The notes: a model not told the origin generated them from the letters alone. Positions 9,172 through 17,887 are shown, counted from the stretch's first letter. The stretch is 64,000 nucleotides of DNA from Nonomuraea polychroma (GCF_004011505.1 NZ_SAUN01000001.1:4030001-4094000); one strand, 5' to 3'. A program made the numbers and translations.

Positions 9172-9937
9172 ATGAGCTCGTTCCTGCCCCACCGGACATT
9201 ACTGGGAGCCGGCCTCGCCGGCGCAGCGGGCCTGGCGGTCGGCACGCCTTCCGCTTCAGCCGCCGACACCGGCGATCAGTACGCCGACCTCTCCTTTCCC
9301 ACAACACGTATCGCCCGGGCGGCCCACCGGCTGGTGACGGACGCACAGGAGCCGTACCTTCGCAATCACAGCCTGCGCAGCTTCGTGTTCGGACGAGCTG
9401 CCGCCGCCCAGGCCGGACGCCGACCGGGCCCGGGACTACAACGCCGAAGTCATGTTCCTCATTTGCGGTGCTGCACGACATGGGACTGACCGAACGCGCC
9501 GACACCGGCCAGCGGTGCGAAATCGACGGGGCCGACTTCGCCGCCCGGTTCCTGGAGAAGCACGGCATCACCGACGGCCGCGTCGACACCGTCTGGGACG
9601 GCATCGCTTTGCACACCTCCTACGGTTTCCACCCATCGCCGGTGTTCGCCCGGCGCCGCCCGCCGGAGATCGCGATCGCCCAGGACGGCATCGGCATCGA
9701 CCTGACCGGCGGGCCCGACCAACTGCCCGCCGGATATGCCGATCGCGTGCACGCCGTTTACCCCCGTCACGGTGGCGCCCGCGCACTGACCGACGCCGTC
9801 ATCGCGCAGGGCCTCGCCGATCCGCGAGAACGGCGCCGCCCATGACCCTGCCCGGCGAGATCCTGCATCAGCGGCACCCTGAGGCTCCCTACACCTCCTG
9901 GGAGGGCTTCCTCGACGCCAGCGGCTGGGACGACTGA
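9172..9937 (+). pseudogene. HD-domain protein with Tat-like signal, broken by frameshifts
   Basis: Starts well (ATG at 9172 after AAGGAG) with a twin-arginine-poor but signal-like leader ('LLGAGLAGAAGLAV' ... 'ASAAD') and 'RNHSLRSFVFGR', then changes frame near 9420, near 9465 ('VLHDMGLTERADTG' in the new frame) and near 9835 ('TLPGEILHQRHPEAP'). The pieces together parallel the intact HD protein at 10987 almost end to end. Metal-binding His and the HD pair survive but no single frame joins them. A duplicate that has decayed, with an extracytoplasmic leader that the intact paralogue lacks. Confidence 0.75.
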
Positions 9938-10192
9938 CGGCACCTCTCGGCCCATTGAGTCGCTGCCGTTGTCCGATCTCATGACCAAACGTGGCTGCTT
10001 CGGATCGACGCAGTCATATGTCAGATGAACGCACAACACCATGCACACGGTGAGCATCCATGCTGATCCATCGGCAGTGGGCCTCACCCCCCCTGGTGCT
10101 GGTCACGTGCATGATTTCGCTACCCCGACTTCCTTCAGAGCCTGATGCTTGCCTGCTGAGCTTCAGACACTCTGAAAGTTAGAGAGAGAACC

Positions 10193-10693
10193 ATGGAGTA
10201 TTTGTTGCTGTCGATGCATGTCGTGGCCGGCATCGTGTTCGTCGGAGGCTCGGCGGTCGCGACGAGCCTGTTTCCCCGCTACGTCCCGCTCATCGCCGAC
10301 GTTCCGGTCGGCGGGGGCGAGCCGGACGCCCCTGGCACCCCGCCGTCCGAAACCTCGCAAGCGACGGAAGAGCGCAACCGCGCTGTGGCCGTCTCACTGC
10401 ACCGCATCACCCGTGGCTATAGCGCGTTGGGTCTGATCGTGCCGGCTGCCGGTATCGTCCTGGGCTTCGTCCAAGGCCGCAGTGGCGAGATCTGGATCAC
10501 CCTTGCCATGGTCCTCACCGCCGCCGCGGGCCTCCTGCTGGCGCTGCAGATCTATCCGCGCCAGCGCGACGCGCTCGCCGAACCCGGCGACCGCGACCGG
10601 TTGCGCACGCTGTCCATGCTCGCCGGCCTCTACAACCTCCTGTGGGTGGTCGTCGTTGTTCTGATGATCGTACGTCCGGGCGCGGGAGCGTGA
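10193..10693 (+). CDS. Small membrane protein, four helices (CopD/DUF2269-like)
   Basis: A 166-residue protein following AGAGAGA and an ATG. Four hydrophobic helices (about 4-24, 78-98, 102-122, 141-161) with a conserved His in 'SMHVVAGIVFVGG' resemble the small copper-resistance D or DUF2269 type membrane proteins. A Pro/Glu/Thr-rich linker (about 40-62) separates helix 1 from the rest. It sits in a same-strand run with the DUF3817 and HD genes. The role is unknown; family assignment is tentative. Confidence 0.6.
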   Translation: MEYLLLSMHVVAGIVFVGGSAVATSLFPRYVPLIADVPVGGGEPDAPGTPPSETSQATEERNRAVAVSLHRITRGYSALGLIVPAAGIVLGFVQGRSGEIWITLAMVLTAAAGLLLALQIYPRQRDALAEPGDRDRLRTLSMLAGLYNLLWVVVVVLMIVRPGAGA

Positions 10694-10699
10694 TCTGGA

Positions 10700-10990
10700 G
10701 TGCGTACGCTGCGGATCGCGGCCGTCGTTGAGGCCGTCTCCTTGATGGTTCTGCTGATCAACCTGTTCGCCACCCACATCAAAGCGATCTCCTCTCTGGT
10801 CGGTCCGCTGCACGGCATGGCCTACCTCGTCGTCATTACGGCCACGGTGCTGGCCCCGGCCACCGCCTCATCCGGCGCCCGCTGGCGCGCCGCCATCCCC
10901 GCCATCGGCGGACTGCTCGCACTGTGGCAACTCCGTGACCGTTCCCGAGCAAGCAATCCCTCACCGGCAACCCCAAGGAGACTGACGTGA
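10700..10990 (+). CDS. DUF3817 domain membrane protein
   Basis: GTG start 6 bases after the preceding stop, 96 residues. Helices at about 3-25, 35-54 and 63-80; 'EAVSLMVLL' and 'GPLHGMAYL' are the hallmarks of DUF3817, a small actinobacterial integral membrane family of unknown function. The C-terminus is polar. Its stop overlaps the GTG of the HD-domain gene (GTGA), so the two are co-translated. Confidence 0.7.
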   Translation: MRTLRIAAVVEAVSLMVLLINLFATHIKAISSLVGPLHGMAYLVVITATVLAPATASSGARWRAAIPAIGGLLALWQLRDRSRASNPSPATPRRLT

Positions 10991-11661
10991 ACGACACATT
11001 CCACGAATTGCCGATCCCCCGCACTGAGCTGGCACTGGCCGCCCTGCGTTTCGCCCGCGGCATCGAGGACCGGGCGATCTTCAACCACAGCATGCGGTCC
11101 TATCTCTACGCACGCTTCCTCGGCGAGCGCGAAGGTCTGCGACCAGGCCGCGACTACGATGACGAACTGCTGTTCCTGGGCTGCGTGCTGCACGATGCCG
11201 GGCTCAGCGACCAAGGCAACGGCGAGCAGAGTTTCGACCTCGACGGCGCTGACCTGGCCGCCGCCTTCCTCACCGAACACGGGCTGGCACCGGAGAAGGC
11301 GGAGATCGTCTGGGACGCCATCGCCCTGCATCTGTACCCTGGGATCGCCGGGCGCAAGCGACCCGAAATCGCGCTGGTGACGGCTGGCTCGGGATTCGAC
11401 CTCGGCCCTGTCGGGCCGCACACCCTTCCCGCCGGCTACGCCGACCGCGTCCATGCCGTACTCCCGCGCCTGCACGCCGCGGCCGTGCTCAAGGACACGA
11501 TCGTCGGTCAGGCACTCGACAAGCCGCACAAGGCGCCGCCGTTCACCATGCCCGGCGAACTCCTTCGCCAAAAGACCCAGGTGACCTGGCCTACCTGGGA
11601 GCAACTCATGGCCCAGAGCCCCAGCTGGCGGGACTACGACGGCTATCGGTCGAACACGTGA
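10987..11661 (+). CDS. HD-domain phosphohydrolase-like protein
   Basis: A 224-residue cytoplasmic protein, start GTG within the GTGA overlap and AAGGAG upstream. HD-superfamily metal ligands are visible: His in 'NHSMRSYLYAR', the HD pair in 'CVLHDAGLSD' and a later 'WDAIALHLYPGI'. It resembles the cyanamide-hydratase-like/YfbR-type HD proteins. Substrate cannot be read from sequence. It is the intact paralogue of the broken gene at 9172-9937. Confidence 0.78.
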   Translation: MNDTFHELPIPRTELALAALRFARGIEDRAIFNHSMRSYLYARFLGEREGLRPGRDYDDELLFLGCVLHDAGLSDQGNGEQSFDLDGADLAAAFLTEHGLAPEKAEIVWDAIALHLYPGIAGRKRPEIALVTAGSGFDLGPVGPHTLPAGYADRVHAVLPRLHAAAVLKDTIVGQALDKPHKAPPFTMPGELLRQKTQVTWPTWEQLMAQSPSWRDYDGYRSNT

Positions 11662-11731
11662 TCGCAGTTCATCGCAGGACGCGCCGAGTCAGCGCAGTGA
11701 AGAGGGCACTTCTTGAGCATTGGAGACACGG

Positions 11732-12175
11732 ATGAACACGAGCGAGATCGTGCTGCTGGCGACGCTGACTGCGGCGATGTTCAACGTCGGGGTCATCTGG
11801 CTCACGCAGGTCGTGGTCTATCCCGTCTGGGCGCTGGTCGGCGAATCAGAATGGAGCGCCTACCACGAGGCCCACAAGCGGCGCCTGCCGGGTACGGCCT
11901 TCATCCCGCACGGACTGGCCATCCTGGGCGCCCTGCTGCTCATCGTGCTGCGGCCTTTGTATGTGCCAGGCTGGGCCGCCTGGCTCGCGTTCGCCATCGA
12001 GGCGGTCATGCTGGCCGCGACCGCGGCGTACTGGGCGCCGCTCCAAGTGCGCCTCAGCCGTCGACGTGACCCCCGACTGCTGCGCCTGCTGCTTGCCACG
12101 CACTGGATCCGGGTCGGGTTGATCACCGTGTTCGGCGCGCTGCTGTGCTGGATGGTAACGCTCGCCTTCAGTTGA
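11732..12175 (+). CDS. Four-helix integral membrane protein
   Basis: The ATG at 11732 follows GGAG at a 6-base spacing; a TTG at 11720 is in frame but less likely. The 147-residue product has four helices (about 5-27, 57-76, 81-101, 123-145) and 'QVVVYPVW' plus 'YHEAHKRR' near the first loop, a pattern seen in small DUF1772-like membrane proteins. Last gene of the 8.2-12.2 kb same-strand cluster. No function recognised. Confidence 0.6.
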   Translation: MNTSEIVLLATLTAAMFNVGVIWLTQVVVYPVWALVGESEWSAYHEAHKRRLPGTAFIPHGLAILGALLLIVLRPLYVPGWAAWLAFAIEAVMLAATAAYWAPLQVRLSRRRDPRLLRLLLATHWIRVGLITVFGALLCWMVTLAFS

Positions 12176-12247
12176 CTTGCGATCTAAGTGGGCGGTTCGC
12201 GAGTTGTAACCGTCCTCTGATATCCCCTGCTTGGCACATCTCGGGAC

Positions 12248-12855
12248 ATGCAGAACTACCCGGCAGAGTTCGGGAAACGATTACTTCTCATACGGGAATC
12301 GATCAAGGCAGTGCATCCTCCGCCGGAGGCAGAACCCATTTGTGAATCCCGACATGATCGCCCGCATGGAACGAAGCTGTGTTTCTCATCCTGCGCCGCC
12401 CCGGCCGGCTCACCCTGCTGCACCGCCCAGGGCAAGGTCGCCATCCATTACCACACCGCCCGGTTCCGGCTCGTGCCCTCGCTCGCTAAAGCGCTGAACG
12501 TCCCCACCCCGGCCGTGCGCAAGCCCGGGACGGTCTGGGGCGAACTGCCCTGCCCTGTAGCGGCCGGCGTCGAGCCGGCCGGGCACGTACGGATCGGGTA
12601 CGCCCGCGCCTCCATGCTGCGCCAGTCCCTGGACACTCAGCTCGACTCCCTCACGAAGGCCGGCGTCACCCGGATCTTCTCCGAGAAGATCTCCACCCGC
12701 GCCACGAGGCGACCCGAGCTCGAACGCGCCGTCGCGCTGACCCGGGAACTGCGGGCCTCCGGTGTCGAGGTCACCCTCGTGGTCCACTAGCACAAGCGGC
12801 TCGGCCGCGGCATCGACCTGGTCACCCTCGCCGAAGAACTGAAGGCGGCGTTCTC
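12248..12855 (+). pseudogene. Serine recombinase (zinc-finger plus resolvase) with in-frame stop, 3' truncated
   Basis: Homology runs from a Cys-rich module ('SSCAAPAGSPC', then 'IHYHTARFRLVPSLAKAL') into a resolvase domain with the catalytic-Ser motif 'IGYARASMLRQSLDTQL' and 'FSEKISTRATRRPELERA'. A TAG at 12788 replaces what should be a Glu codon (a single base change), after which the same frame continues 'HKRLGRGIDLVTLAEELKAA' and then stops matching at about 12855. The C-terminal DNA-binding part is missing. Near-identical pieces of the same family occur at 35947-36291 and 33908-34190. Confidence 0.78.
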
Positions 12856-12861
12856 GCTCAA

Positions 12862-13053
12862 CAGCCTGGAGCTTCGGAGCGTTCTTCGGAGTACACATGA
12901 CGATCTCCGCGCCGTTCCAGGCAAAGATGATCGGGACGTTGCGGGGTGTGCCGTCCTTGGCGACGTAGGCCAGGCGGGTCACGTCGCGGGCCAGCAGTTC
13001 TTGACTGATCGTCGGTTCAGAATCTCAGTGATCTCGTACGGTTGCACGGTCAT
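12862..13053 (-). pseudogene. Pyridoxamine 5'-phosphate oxidase-like (PPOX/F420-type) N-terminal fragment
   Basis: From an ATG at 13053 after GAGAGGG the minus strand reads 'MTVQPYEITEILNR', then one missing base, then 'TISQELLARDVTRLAYVAKD' and 'IFAWNGAEIVMCTPKNAPK'. This is the flavin-fold N-terminal half of an actinobacterial PPOX protein. It is cut at about 12862, tail to tail against the recombinase fragment. Not functional. Confidence 0.7.
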
Positions 13054-13118
13054 CCCTCTCGTTGTGGTCTTTCTTGGCCCAAAAGCGGATCTGGTCGCAG
13101 GTCGGCCGCGATGCGTCG

Positions 13119-13195
13119 TCAGCTGAGCTGCTCGGCCAGTCCGACGATGATCCCTTCGGGGCCGCGGACGTAGCAGAGCCGGTAGCTGTCCTCGT
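13119..13195 (-). pseudogene. VOC (glyoxalase/bleomycin-resistance-like) C-terminal scrap
   Basis: Minus strand encodes 'RYEDSYRLCYVRGPEGII' plus 'VGLAEQLS' and a stop, the typical last beta-alpha unit of VOC-superfamily proteins. It is joined directly, out of frame, to the MFS fragment at 13196, so it is the product of a deletion between two neighbouring genes. Confidence 0.65.
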
Positions 13196-13366
13196 ACCGC
13201 GCCAGCCGTACGCGGCCAGCGCCGCCAGCAGCGCGGAGTCCGTACGGTCGTACACCAGCGTGGCGAGCGCCAGCCCGTTCAGCGTGGTCGAGGCGACCTG
13301 CGCGCACGAGGCCGTGAACAGCGGCGTGAACTCGGGCGTGCGGAACAGTTCCCGGTACGTGTACAT
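13196..13366 (-). pseudogene. MFS transporter N-terminal fragment
   Basis: ATG at 13366 with GGAGG 9 bases upstream, then 'MYTYRELFRTPEFTPLF' and the first helix ('VASTTLNGLALATLVY'), as in actinobacterial MFS antibiotic exporters. It breaks off after about 57 residues at the VOC junction. The divergent LysR gene (13466) presumably once regulated this transporter. Confidence 0.65.
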
Positions 13367-13465
13367 ATCGGCGAACCTCCAGGTGATCTCAACTCCGAGT
13401 CTGCCCATGGGGGTCACATGCGTCTAATGCCACTCTTGGCGAAAATCCATTGATATCTTTGATGA

Positions 13466-14341
13466 ATGCTCGATATCGTCCGGCTGCGCGTCCTGGCCGC
13501 GGTCGCCGCCCACGGCTCGGTCACCGAAGCCGCCAAGGTCCTGCACTACTCGCAGCCCTCGATCAGCCACCACCTGGCCCGGCTGGAGGCGGCGACCGGC
13601 GCCAGGCTCATCCAGCGCGTGGGGCGCGGCATCCGGCTCACCCCCGAAGGAGAACTGCTCGCCCGCCGCGCCACGGAGATCGTCGGCCGGGTCGACGCCG
13701 CCGGCGCCGAACTGGCCGCCCAGCTCGGGCTGCAGACCGGCCGGGTCCGGCTCGCCGCCTTCAGTTCCGCCCTGAGCGTCCTGGTCCTCCCGGCGGCCGT
13801 GGCCCTGCGCGAGTCGTACCCGAACATCGAACTGCACCTCGGCGACGCCCATCCCACGGCCGCCCGCCGGATGCTGCGCGAGGGATCGGCAGACCTGGCC
13901 ATCGTGTTCTCGTACGAGGACACGATGCCGGACGACGGCATCCGCTACTCCTACCTGCTCGACGACCCGGTGTACCTGCTCAGCCGCGAGTCGGGGCAGG
14001 CCCTCACCGACCACCGGGACTCGGCTTGGATCGCCGGGTGCCCGAACTGCCGCGGCGACCTCGTCCGGATCTGCGAGGCTGCCGGGTTCACCCCGCGCAT
14101 CGCGTACAGCAGCGACGACATCCTCGTCCAGCAGGCATTCGTCGCCGCCGGGCTGGGCGTCACCACCATGCCGGGACTGGCCCTGCGCACCCACCACGCG
14201 GAGGGGGTCAAGGCCACCGAACTGACCGCCGTGCGGCGCCGGATCCACCTGGCGGCGTTCGGCGAGCCACCCGACCCGCCCGCCACCACCGCCTTCATCA
14301 CCGCCCTGCGCACCACCCTCGACGGGCACCGTCCCGGCTAG
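13466..14341 (+). CDS. LysR-family transcriptional regulator
   Basis: A 291-residue protein with the N-terminal winged helix (1-60, 'VTEAAKVLHYSQPSISHHL') and a periplasmic-binding-protein-like effector domain (about 90-285). Full length for the family. It is divergent from the truncated MFS gene, 99 bases away, so its cognate target is damaged. The effector is unknown. Codon usage matches the host. Confidence 0.9.
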   Translation: MLDIVRLRVLAAVAAHGSVTEAAKVLHYSQPSISHHLARLEAATGARLIQRVGRGIRLTPEGELLARRATEIVGRVDAAGAELAAQLGLQTGRVRLAAFSSALSVLVLPAAVALRESYPNIELHLGDAHPTAARRMLREGSADLAIVFSYEDTMPDDGIRYSYLLDDPVYLLSRESGQALTDHRDSAWIAGCPNCRGDLVRICEAAGFTPRIAYSSDDILVQQAFVAAGLGVTTMPGLALRTHHAEGVKATELTAVRRRIHLAAFGEPPDPPATTAFITALRTTLDGHRPG

Positions 14342-14351
14342 GCGGTTACGG

Positions 14352-14462
14352 GTCGGCTACGACCGCGTCCGCGTCCTGATGGAGCTCACCTCGCCTCGCC
14401 CCCACCAGCTGCGCCACCCAGGCGCCACTCACATCGGCGAGACCAAGGTGCCGCTCCAGCTC
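14352..14462 (+). pseudogene. Tyrosine recombinase scrap with H-x-L-R-H box
   Basis: Translates as 'GYDRVRVLMELTSPRPHQLRH' in part, followed by 'GATHIGETKVPLQL': the catalytic HxLRH motif and flanking helices of a tyrosine integrase of the plasmid or phage type. Only about 37 codons remain, with no start or nucleophile Tyr. A second independent integrase trace besides the one split by the IS5-family element. Confidence 0.55.
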
Positions 14463-14522
14463 TCGGCTCGGCCTCCGGCCGGCGCAGGGCCGTCACGAGC
14501 ACTGCGGGGCCACTGCTAACGC

Positions 14523-14849
14523 CAGATCAAGCTCATCGTGATCACGAACTGGGGCCACATACGGCGCCCCCAGAGCGGGACCCGCACGGGCACGCTGGAG
14601 GTGTACTACGGCTCCAGCACCGGAAAGAACTGCGCCCTGGCCTACGGCTACGGCGCCTACGCCAACACCATGAGCTGGAAGAGAGTCTCGATCTCCAGAG
14701 CCGACGGCAGCCAGGAAGACACCGATGCCGACTATTACCAGTACTACGCCGGCCCGGTGTACGTCTCGGCGCCTGGCCAGTGCATTGACGTCGGCGCAAC
14801 GGTGCCGGCCTGGAAGATCACCGAGCTGAACAACGTCCACTGCGGCTGA
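14523..14849 (+). pseudogene. SapA-like small secreted protein, N-terminally truncated
   Basis: A GTG at 14538 would give 103 residues, but the frame is open only from just after a TAA at 14517 and lacks a signal peptide. 'GTLEVYYGSSTGKNCALAY', 'YYQYYAGPVYVSAPGQCI' and the terminal 'HCG' are reminiscent of spore-associated protein A and related small exported actinomycete proteins, with paired cysteines for disulphides. Probably a relic whose leader was lost when the integrase scrap was placed upstream; an intact intracellular peptide is less likely. Confidence 0.45.
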
Positions 14850-15053
14850 AACCTTTTGACCAGGCCGGGTGCGCGCCCAAGTGGGGCTGGAGGGAGTTTC
14901 TTGACGCAGCCGGCCCTCGCGGACACGGCGGCACCCCGCTCATCACCCGATTCTTCTCGAGTACTACGGCGACCTCTCAAAATGCCATATCCAGGCCTGC
15001 ATGTGGCCGCCGCGGGTAGGCGTTTCCGGACACCCGATACCAAGGAGGTCACC

Positions 15054-15524
15054 ATGACCTATACCGAGAAGATGCTGGACGCCTACCCGGCCGAGATCAA
15101 TATCGACCACAGGCAGCTGGCATCCGTCATCGACGCGCTCGAAGCCTGCGCCCAGGCATGTACGGCCTGCGCCGACGCGTGCCTGTCGGAGCCCGCCGAC
15201 CGGCTGCCGATGCTCAGCCGATGCATTCGCGACAACCTCGACTGCGCCGCCATCTGCTCGACCACCGCAGCGGTCCTGTCGCGGCACACCGGCTACGACG
15301 CCAACCTCTCGCGCGCCCAGGTACAGGCCGCGATCCAGGCGACGAAGACCTGCGGCGACTCCTGCTCCGAGCACAGCAGCCGGCACGAGCACTGCCGCAT
15401 CTGCGCAGAGGCCTGCCGCGAAACCGAGCGGGCACTCAAAGCCCTGATGCCCCAGCTCGAACCGACGTCGGCGACCACTGGTCCGCCCAGCCAGAGCGCA
15501 CCGCAGCAGCAGCAGCCGCGCTAG
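15054..15524 (+). CDS. Four-helix bundle copper-storage-like protein (Csp family)
   Basis: ATG at 15054 directly after AAGGAGGTCACC, an excellent ribosome site; longer readings upstream are not needed. The 156-residue product has helices lined with Cys and His ('EACAQACTACADACLS', 'RDNLDCAAICSTTAAV', 'TCGDSCSEHSSRHEHC', 'RICAEACRETE'), the signature of Csp copper-storage proteins, which bind many Cu(I) ions inside a four-helix bundle. No Tat signal is present, so a cytosolic Csp3-like protein. The C-terminus is Gln/Pro rich. Role: copper buffering or detoxification (inferred). Confidence 0.85.
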   Translation: MTYTEKMLDAYPAEINIDHRQLASVIDALEACAQACTACADACLSEPADRLPMLSRCIRDNLDCAAICSTTAAVLSRHTGYDANLSRAQVQAAIQATKTCGDSCSEHSSRHEHCRICAEACRETERALKALMPQLEPTSATTGPPSQSAPQQQQPR

Positions 15525-15560
15525 GCCGCGTACCTTCGTGACCTCGCGCTGACGACGGGA

Positions 15561-15604
15561 GCGCGGGCGTCTGTGATCTTCTTGCCGGCCGCAGACGCCC
15601 GCGC
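15561..15604. terminator. Strong hairpin downstream of the copper-storage gene
   Basis: GCGCGGGCGTCTG pairs perfectly with CAGACGCCCGCGC around an 18-base loop, 36 bases after the stop codon. Without a U tract, as usual for high-GC actinobacteria. Confidence 0.6.
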
Positions 15605-15694
15605 CTGTCACGAGCTCGACTTCAGCGGGTGTACCGGACCCACGCCTTGACCTCAGCCTTGCGGCGGGCTTGACAGCCATGCCTATGATCCCCC

Positions 15695-17419
15695 ATGCCT
15701 CCCCTCACGCTTCCCCGCCAGCATGCCCGCACGGCCCGTTTCAAGCTCGGCATCCCGCGGGACTTCACGATCTCCCCGGATGGCGCCCGGGTGGTCTTCC
15801 TGCGGTCCTCGGCCGGTGACGACCCGGTGAACCGGCTCTGGACGCTGACGGTGGCCACCGGGGAGGAACGTCTGCTCGTGGACCCCGGCACCCCGTCGGG
15901 CGCGACATTGCCGGAGGCGGAGCGCGCACGCAGGGAACGCACCCGCGAACGCGCGAGCGGCATCGTCGCCTACGCCACCGACGCCGCCGTCACCAAAGCC
16001 GTCTATGCGCTCGACGGCGAGCTGCACACCGTCGACCTGCTGACCGGCGCGATCACCCCGCTCGGTGCGACCGGCTCCGACCCGCGGCTCGACCCGTCCG
16101 GGCACCACGTCGCCCACGTGTCCGACGGCGCGCTGTACGTCGACGGCAGGCCGGTGCTGACACCCGACGGCCCCGAAGTGGCCTGGGGACTGCCCGAGCA
16201 CGTGGCGGCCGAGTCGATGGCCAGGCACAGGGGCTACTGGTGGGCGCCCGACGGCACGCGCCTGCTGGTGGCGCGCGTGGACAACACTGGGGTGAGCAAG
16301 TGGCACCTGTCCGAGCCCGCCGACCCGGGCAGGCCGCCCAGAACCATGGCCTATCCGGCGGCCGGCACCGCCAATGCCGATGTGACGCTCTGGCTGACCA
16401 CGCCGGCCGGAGAGCGTACCGAAGTGATCTGGGACAGGACGGCGTTCGAGTACGTCGCGGCGGTGTCGTGGACCGGGCAGGGCCTGCTGGTGCTGGTGCA
16501 GAGCCGTGACCAGCGCACCACCCGAGTTCTGCAGGTCGACCCCGGGACGGGCGCCACCACGCTGCTCCGCGAGGACACCGACGACGCCTGGCTGGAGCTG
16601 GTGCCCGGCACGCCCGCCCGCACAGCCGGTGGGGAGCTGGTCTGGACGGTGGACCGGGACGACACCCGCCGCCTGATGGTGGGAGACGACCTGGTCACGC
16701 CTCCGGGCCTGCAGGTGCTGCAGATCCTGGCGGTGGACGGCGACACCGTGCTCGCGCAGTGCTGCGACGAGTCGACCGAACGCCACCTGTACAGCTACTC
16801 CAGGGCCGAAGGGCTGGTCAGGGTCACCTCCGAGCCAGGGGTGCACACGGGCACGCGTGGCGGCGGCGTCACGCTTGTCGTCACCCGTACCTTGGAGGAG
16901 CACGGGGTACGCGTCACGGTCACCGGCGGGCGGGCAGCCACGCGGATCGCCTCGAACGGCGCGATCCCGGTCCTGCGCCCGACGGTGGAACTGGTGTCGC
17001 TGGGCAAGCGGGAGCTGCGCGGCGCGATCATGTTCCCGACGGGGCACGTGCCGGGCTCGCAGCGGCTGCCGGTGCTGCTAGCCCCGTATGCCGGACCGGG
17101 GGGCGCCCTGGTCCTGCGGGGACTGGACGACTTCGCGGTCTCGCAGTGGTTCGCCGACCAGGGATTCGCCGTCCTGGTCGTGGACGGGCGGGGCACACCG
17201 GGCCGGGGGCCGGCCTGGGAGCGGGCCATCCACCTCGACAAGCTGAGCGCGGCGCTGGATGACCAGGCCGACGCGCTGCTGGCCGCGGGCCGCCCGCACA
17301 CCGTCCTGCCGCTGTCGGGCGTCTCGCACATGGCCGCCCAAGAGGAGGTCGCCGAGAACCTGCTCCTGCTGGAGCTGGACTTCCTGCGCCGCAATCTTTC
17401 TCCAGCAACCCCCCTATGA
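15695..17419 (+). CDS. S9-family (dipeptidyl-peptidase IV-like) protein lacking its catalytic centre
   Basis: A 574-residue open frame: N-terminal beta-propeller (about 20-430, e.g. 'FTISPDGARVVFLRSSA', 'GYWWAPDGTRLLVARVD') followed by the start of the alpha/beta-hydrolase domain ('VLLAPYAGPGG', 'FAVLVVDGRGTPGRGPAWE'). At about residue 525 the text jumps from 'AALDDQ' straight to 'ALLAAGRPHTVLPLSGVSHM', the C-terminal catalytic-His region. In intact relatives about 110 residues with the GxSxGG nucleophile and the catalytic Asp lie between. The frame is preserved, so a stable but peptidase-dead protein may be made. Family members are usually near 690 residues. Confidence 0.85.
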   Translation: MPPLTLPRQHARTARFKLGIPRDFTISPDGARVVFLRSSAGDDPVNRLWTLTVATGEERLLVDPGTPSGATLPEAERARRERTRERASGIVAYATDAAVTKAVYALDGELHTVDLLTGAITPLGATGSDPRLDPSGHHVAHVSDGALYVDGRPVLTPDGPEVAWGLPEHVAAESMARHRGYWWAPDGTRLLVARVDNTGVSKWHLSEPADPGRPPRTMAYPAAGTANADVTLWLTTPAGERTEVIWDRTAFEYVAAVSWTGQGLLVLVQSRDQRTTRVLQVDPGTGATTLLREDTDDAWLELVPGTPARTAGGELVWTVDRDDTRRLMVGDDLVTPPGLQVLQILAVDGDTVLAQCCDESTERHLYSYSRAEGLVRVTSEPGVHTGTRGGGVTLVVTRTLEEHGVRVTVTGGRAATRIASNGAIPVLRPTVELVSLGKRELRGAIMFPTGHVPGSQRLPVLLAPYAGPGGALVLRGLDDFAVSQWFADQGFAVLVVDGRGTPGRGPAWERAIHLDKLSAALDDQADALLAAGRPHTVLPLSGVSHMAAQEEVAENLLLLELDFLRRNLSPATPL

Positions 17420-17485
17420 CCACGCCCTCTAGCGCAACGCATGCCCTCCGTCGTGCCCGGATCGGGCGTCCGGGCCTTTCGGCGC

Positions 17486-17660
17486 TCAGAGCTCGACGAC
17501 GATGACGAGGCGAGACGGGCATAGCCGTCTTCGAAGTCCTCGAGAGCGAACCCGCTGTCGATCACCGGTCGTAGCCGGCCTCCGGCGGCCGGCTCGCCGA
17601 CCTCCTTCAGGGCGGGGGTGATGCTCTCGTCGCTGTCGGCGTGCAGCCCGTAGCCGGCGA
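17486..17660 (-). pseudogene. Zinc-type dehydrogenase/quinone oxidoreductase C-terminal remnant
   Basis: Minus strand carries 'RLRPVIDSGFALEDFEDGY' and, in a neighbouring frame, the typical ending 'LVIVVEL' before a stop. These are the last strands of a medium-chain dehydrogenase; a frameshift or short deletion separates them. The upstream 17661-17880 stretch shows no continuous coding. Confidence 0.45.
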
Positions 17661-17887
17661 AATCCGAACACCTGCTTCCACGCCCCGACGCTCTTGGCCC
17701 GCAGAACATGGGCCGGACTTACCCCACCACCACGGAGATGGAGCCGCTTGTGGTACGTTCGGCGTCGCCGTGTACTGCTGCGAACTGAGGAGGTGAGACC
17801 GATCAACGCTGTGACAGGTCGGGCCTCCCTCCCCCGTATTGCCTAGGGAGCGCCCGCACAAGGCATCCCGAAAGGCTTGAAACGCGC

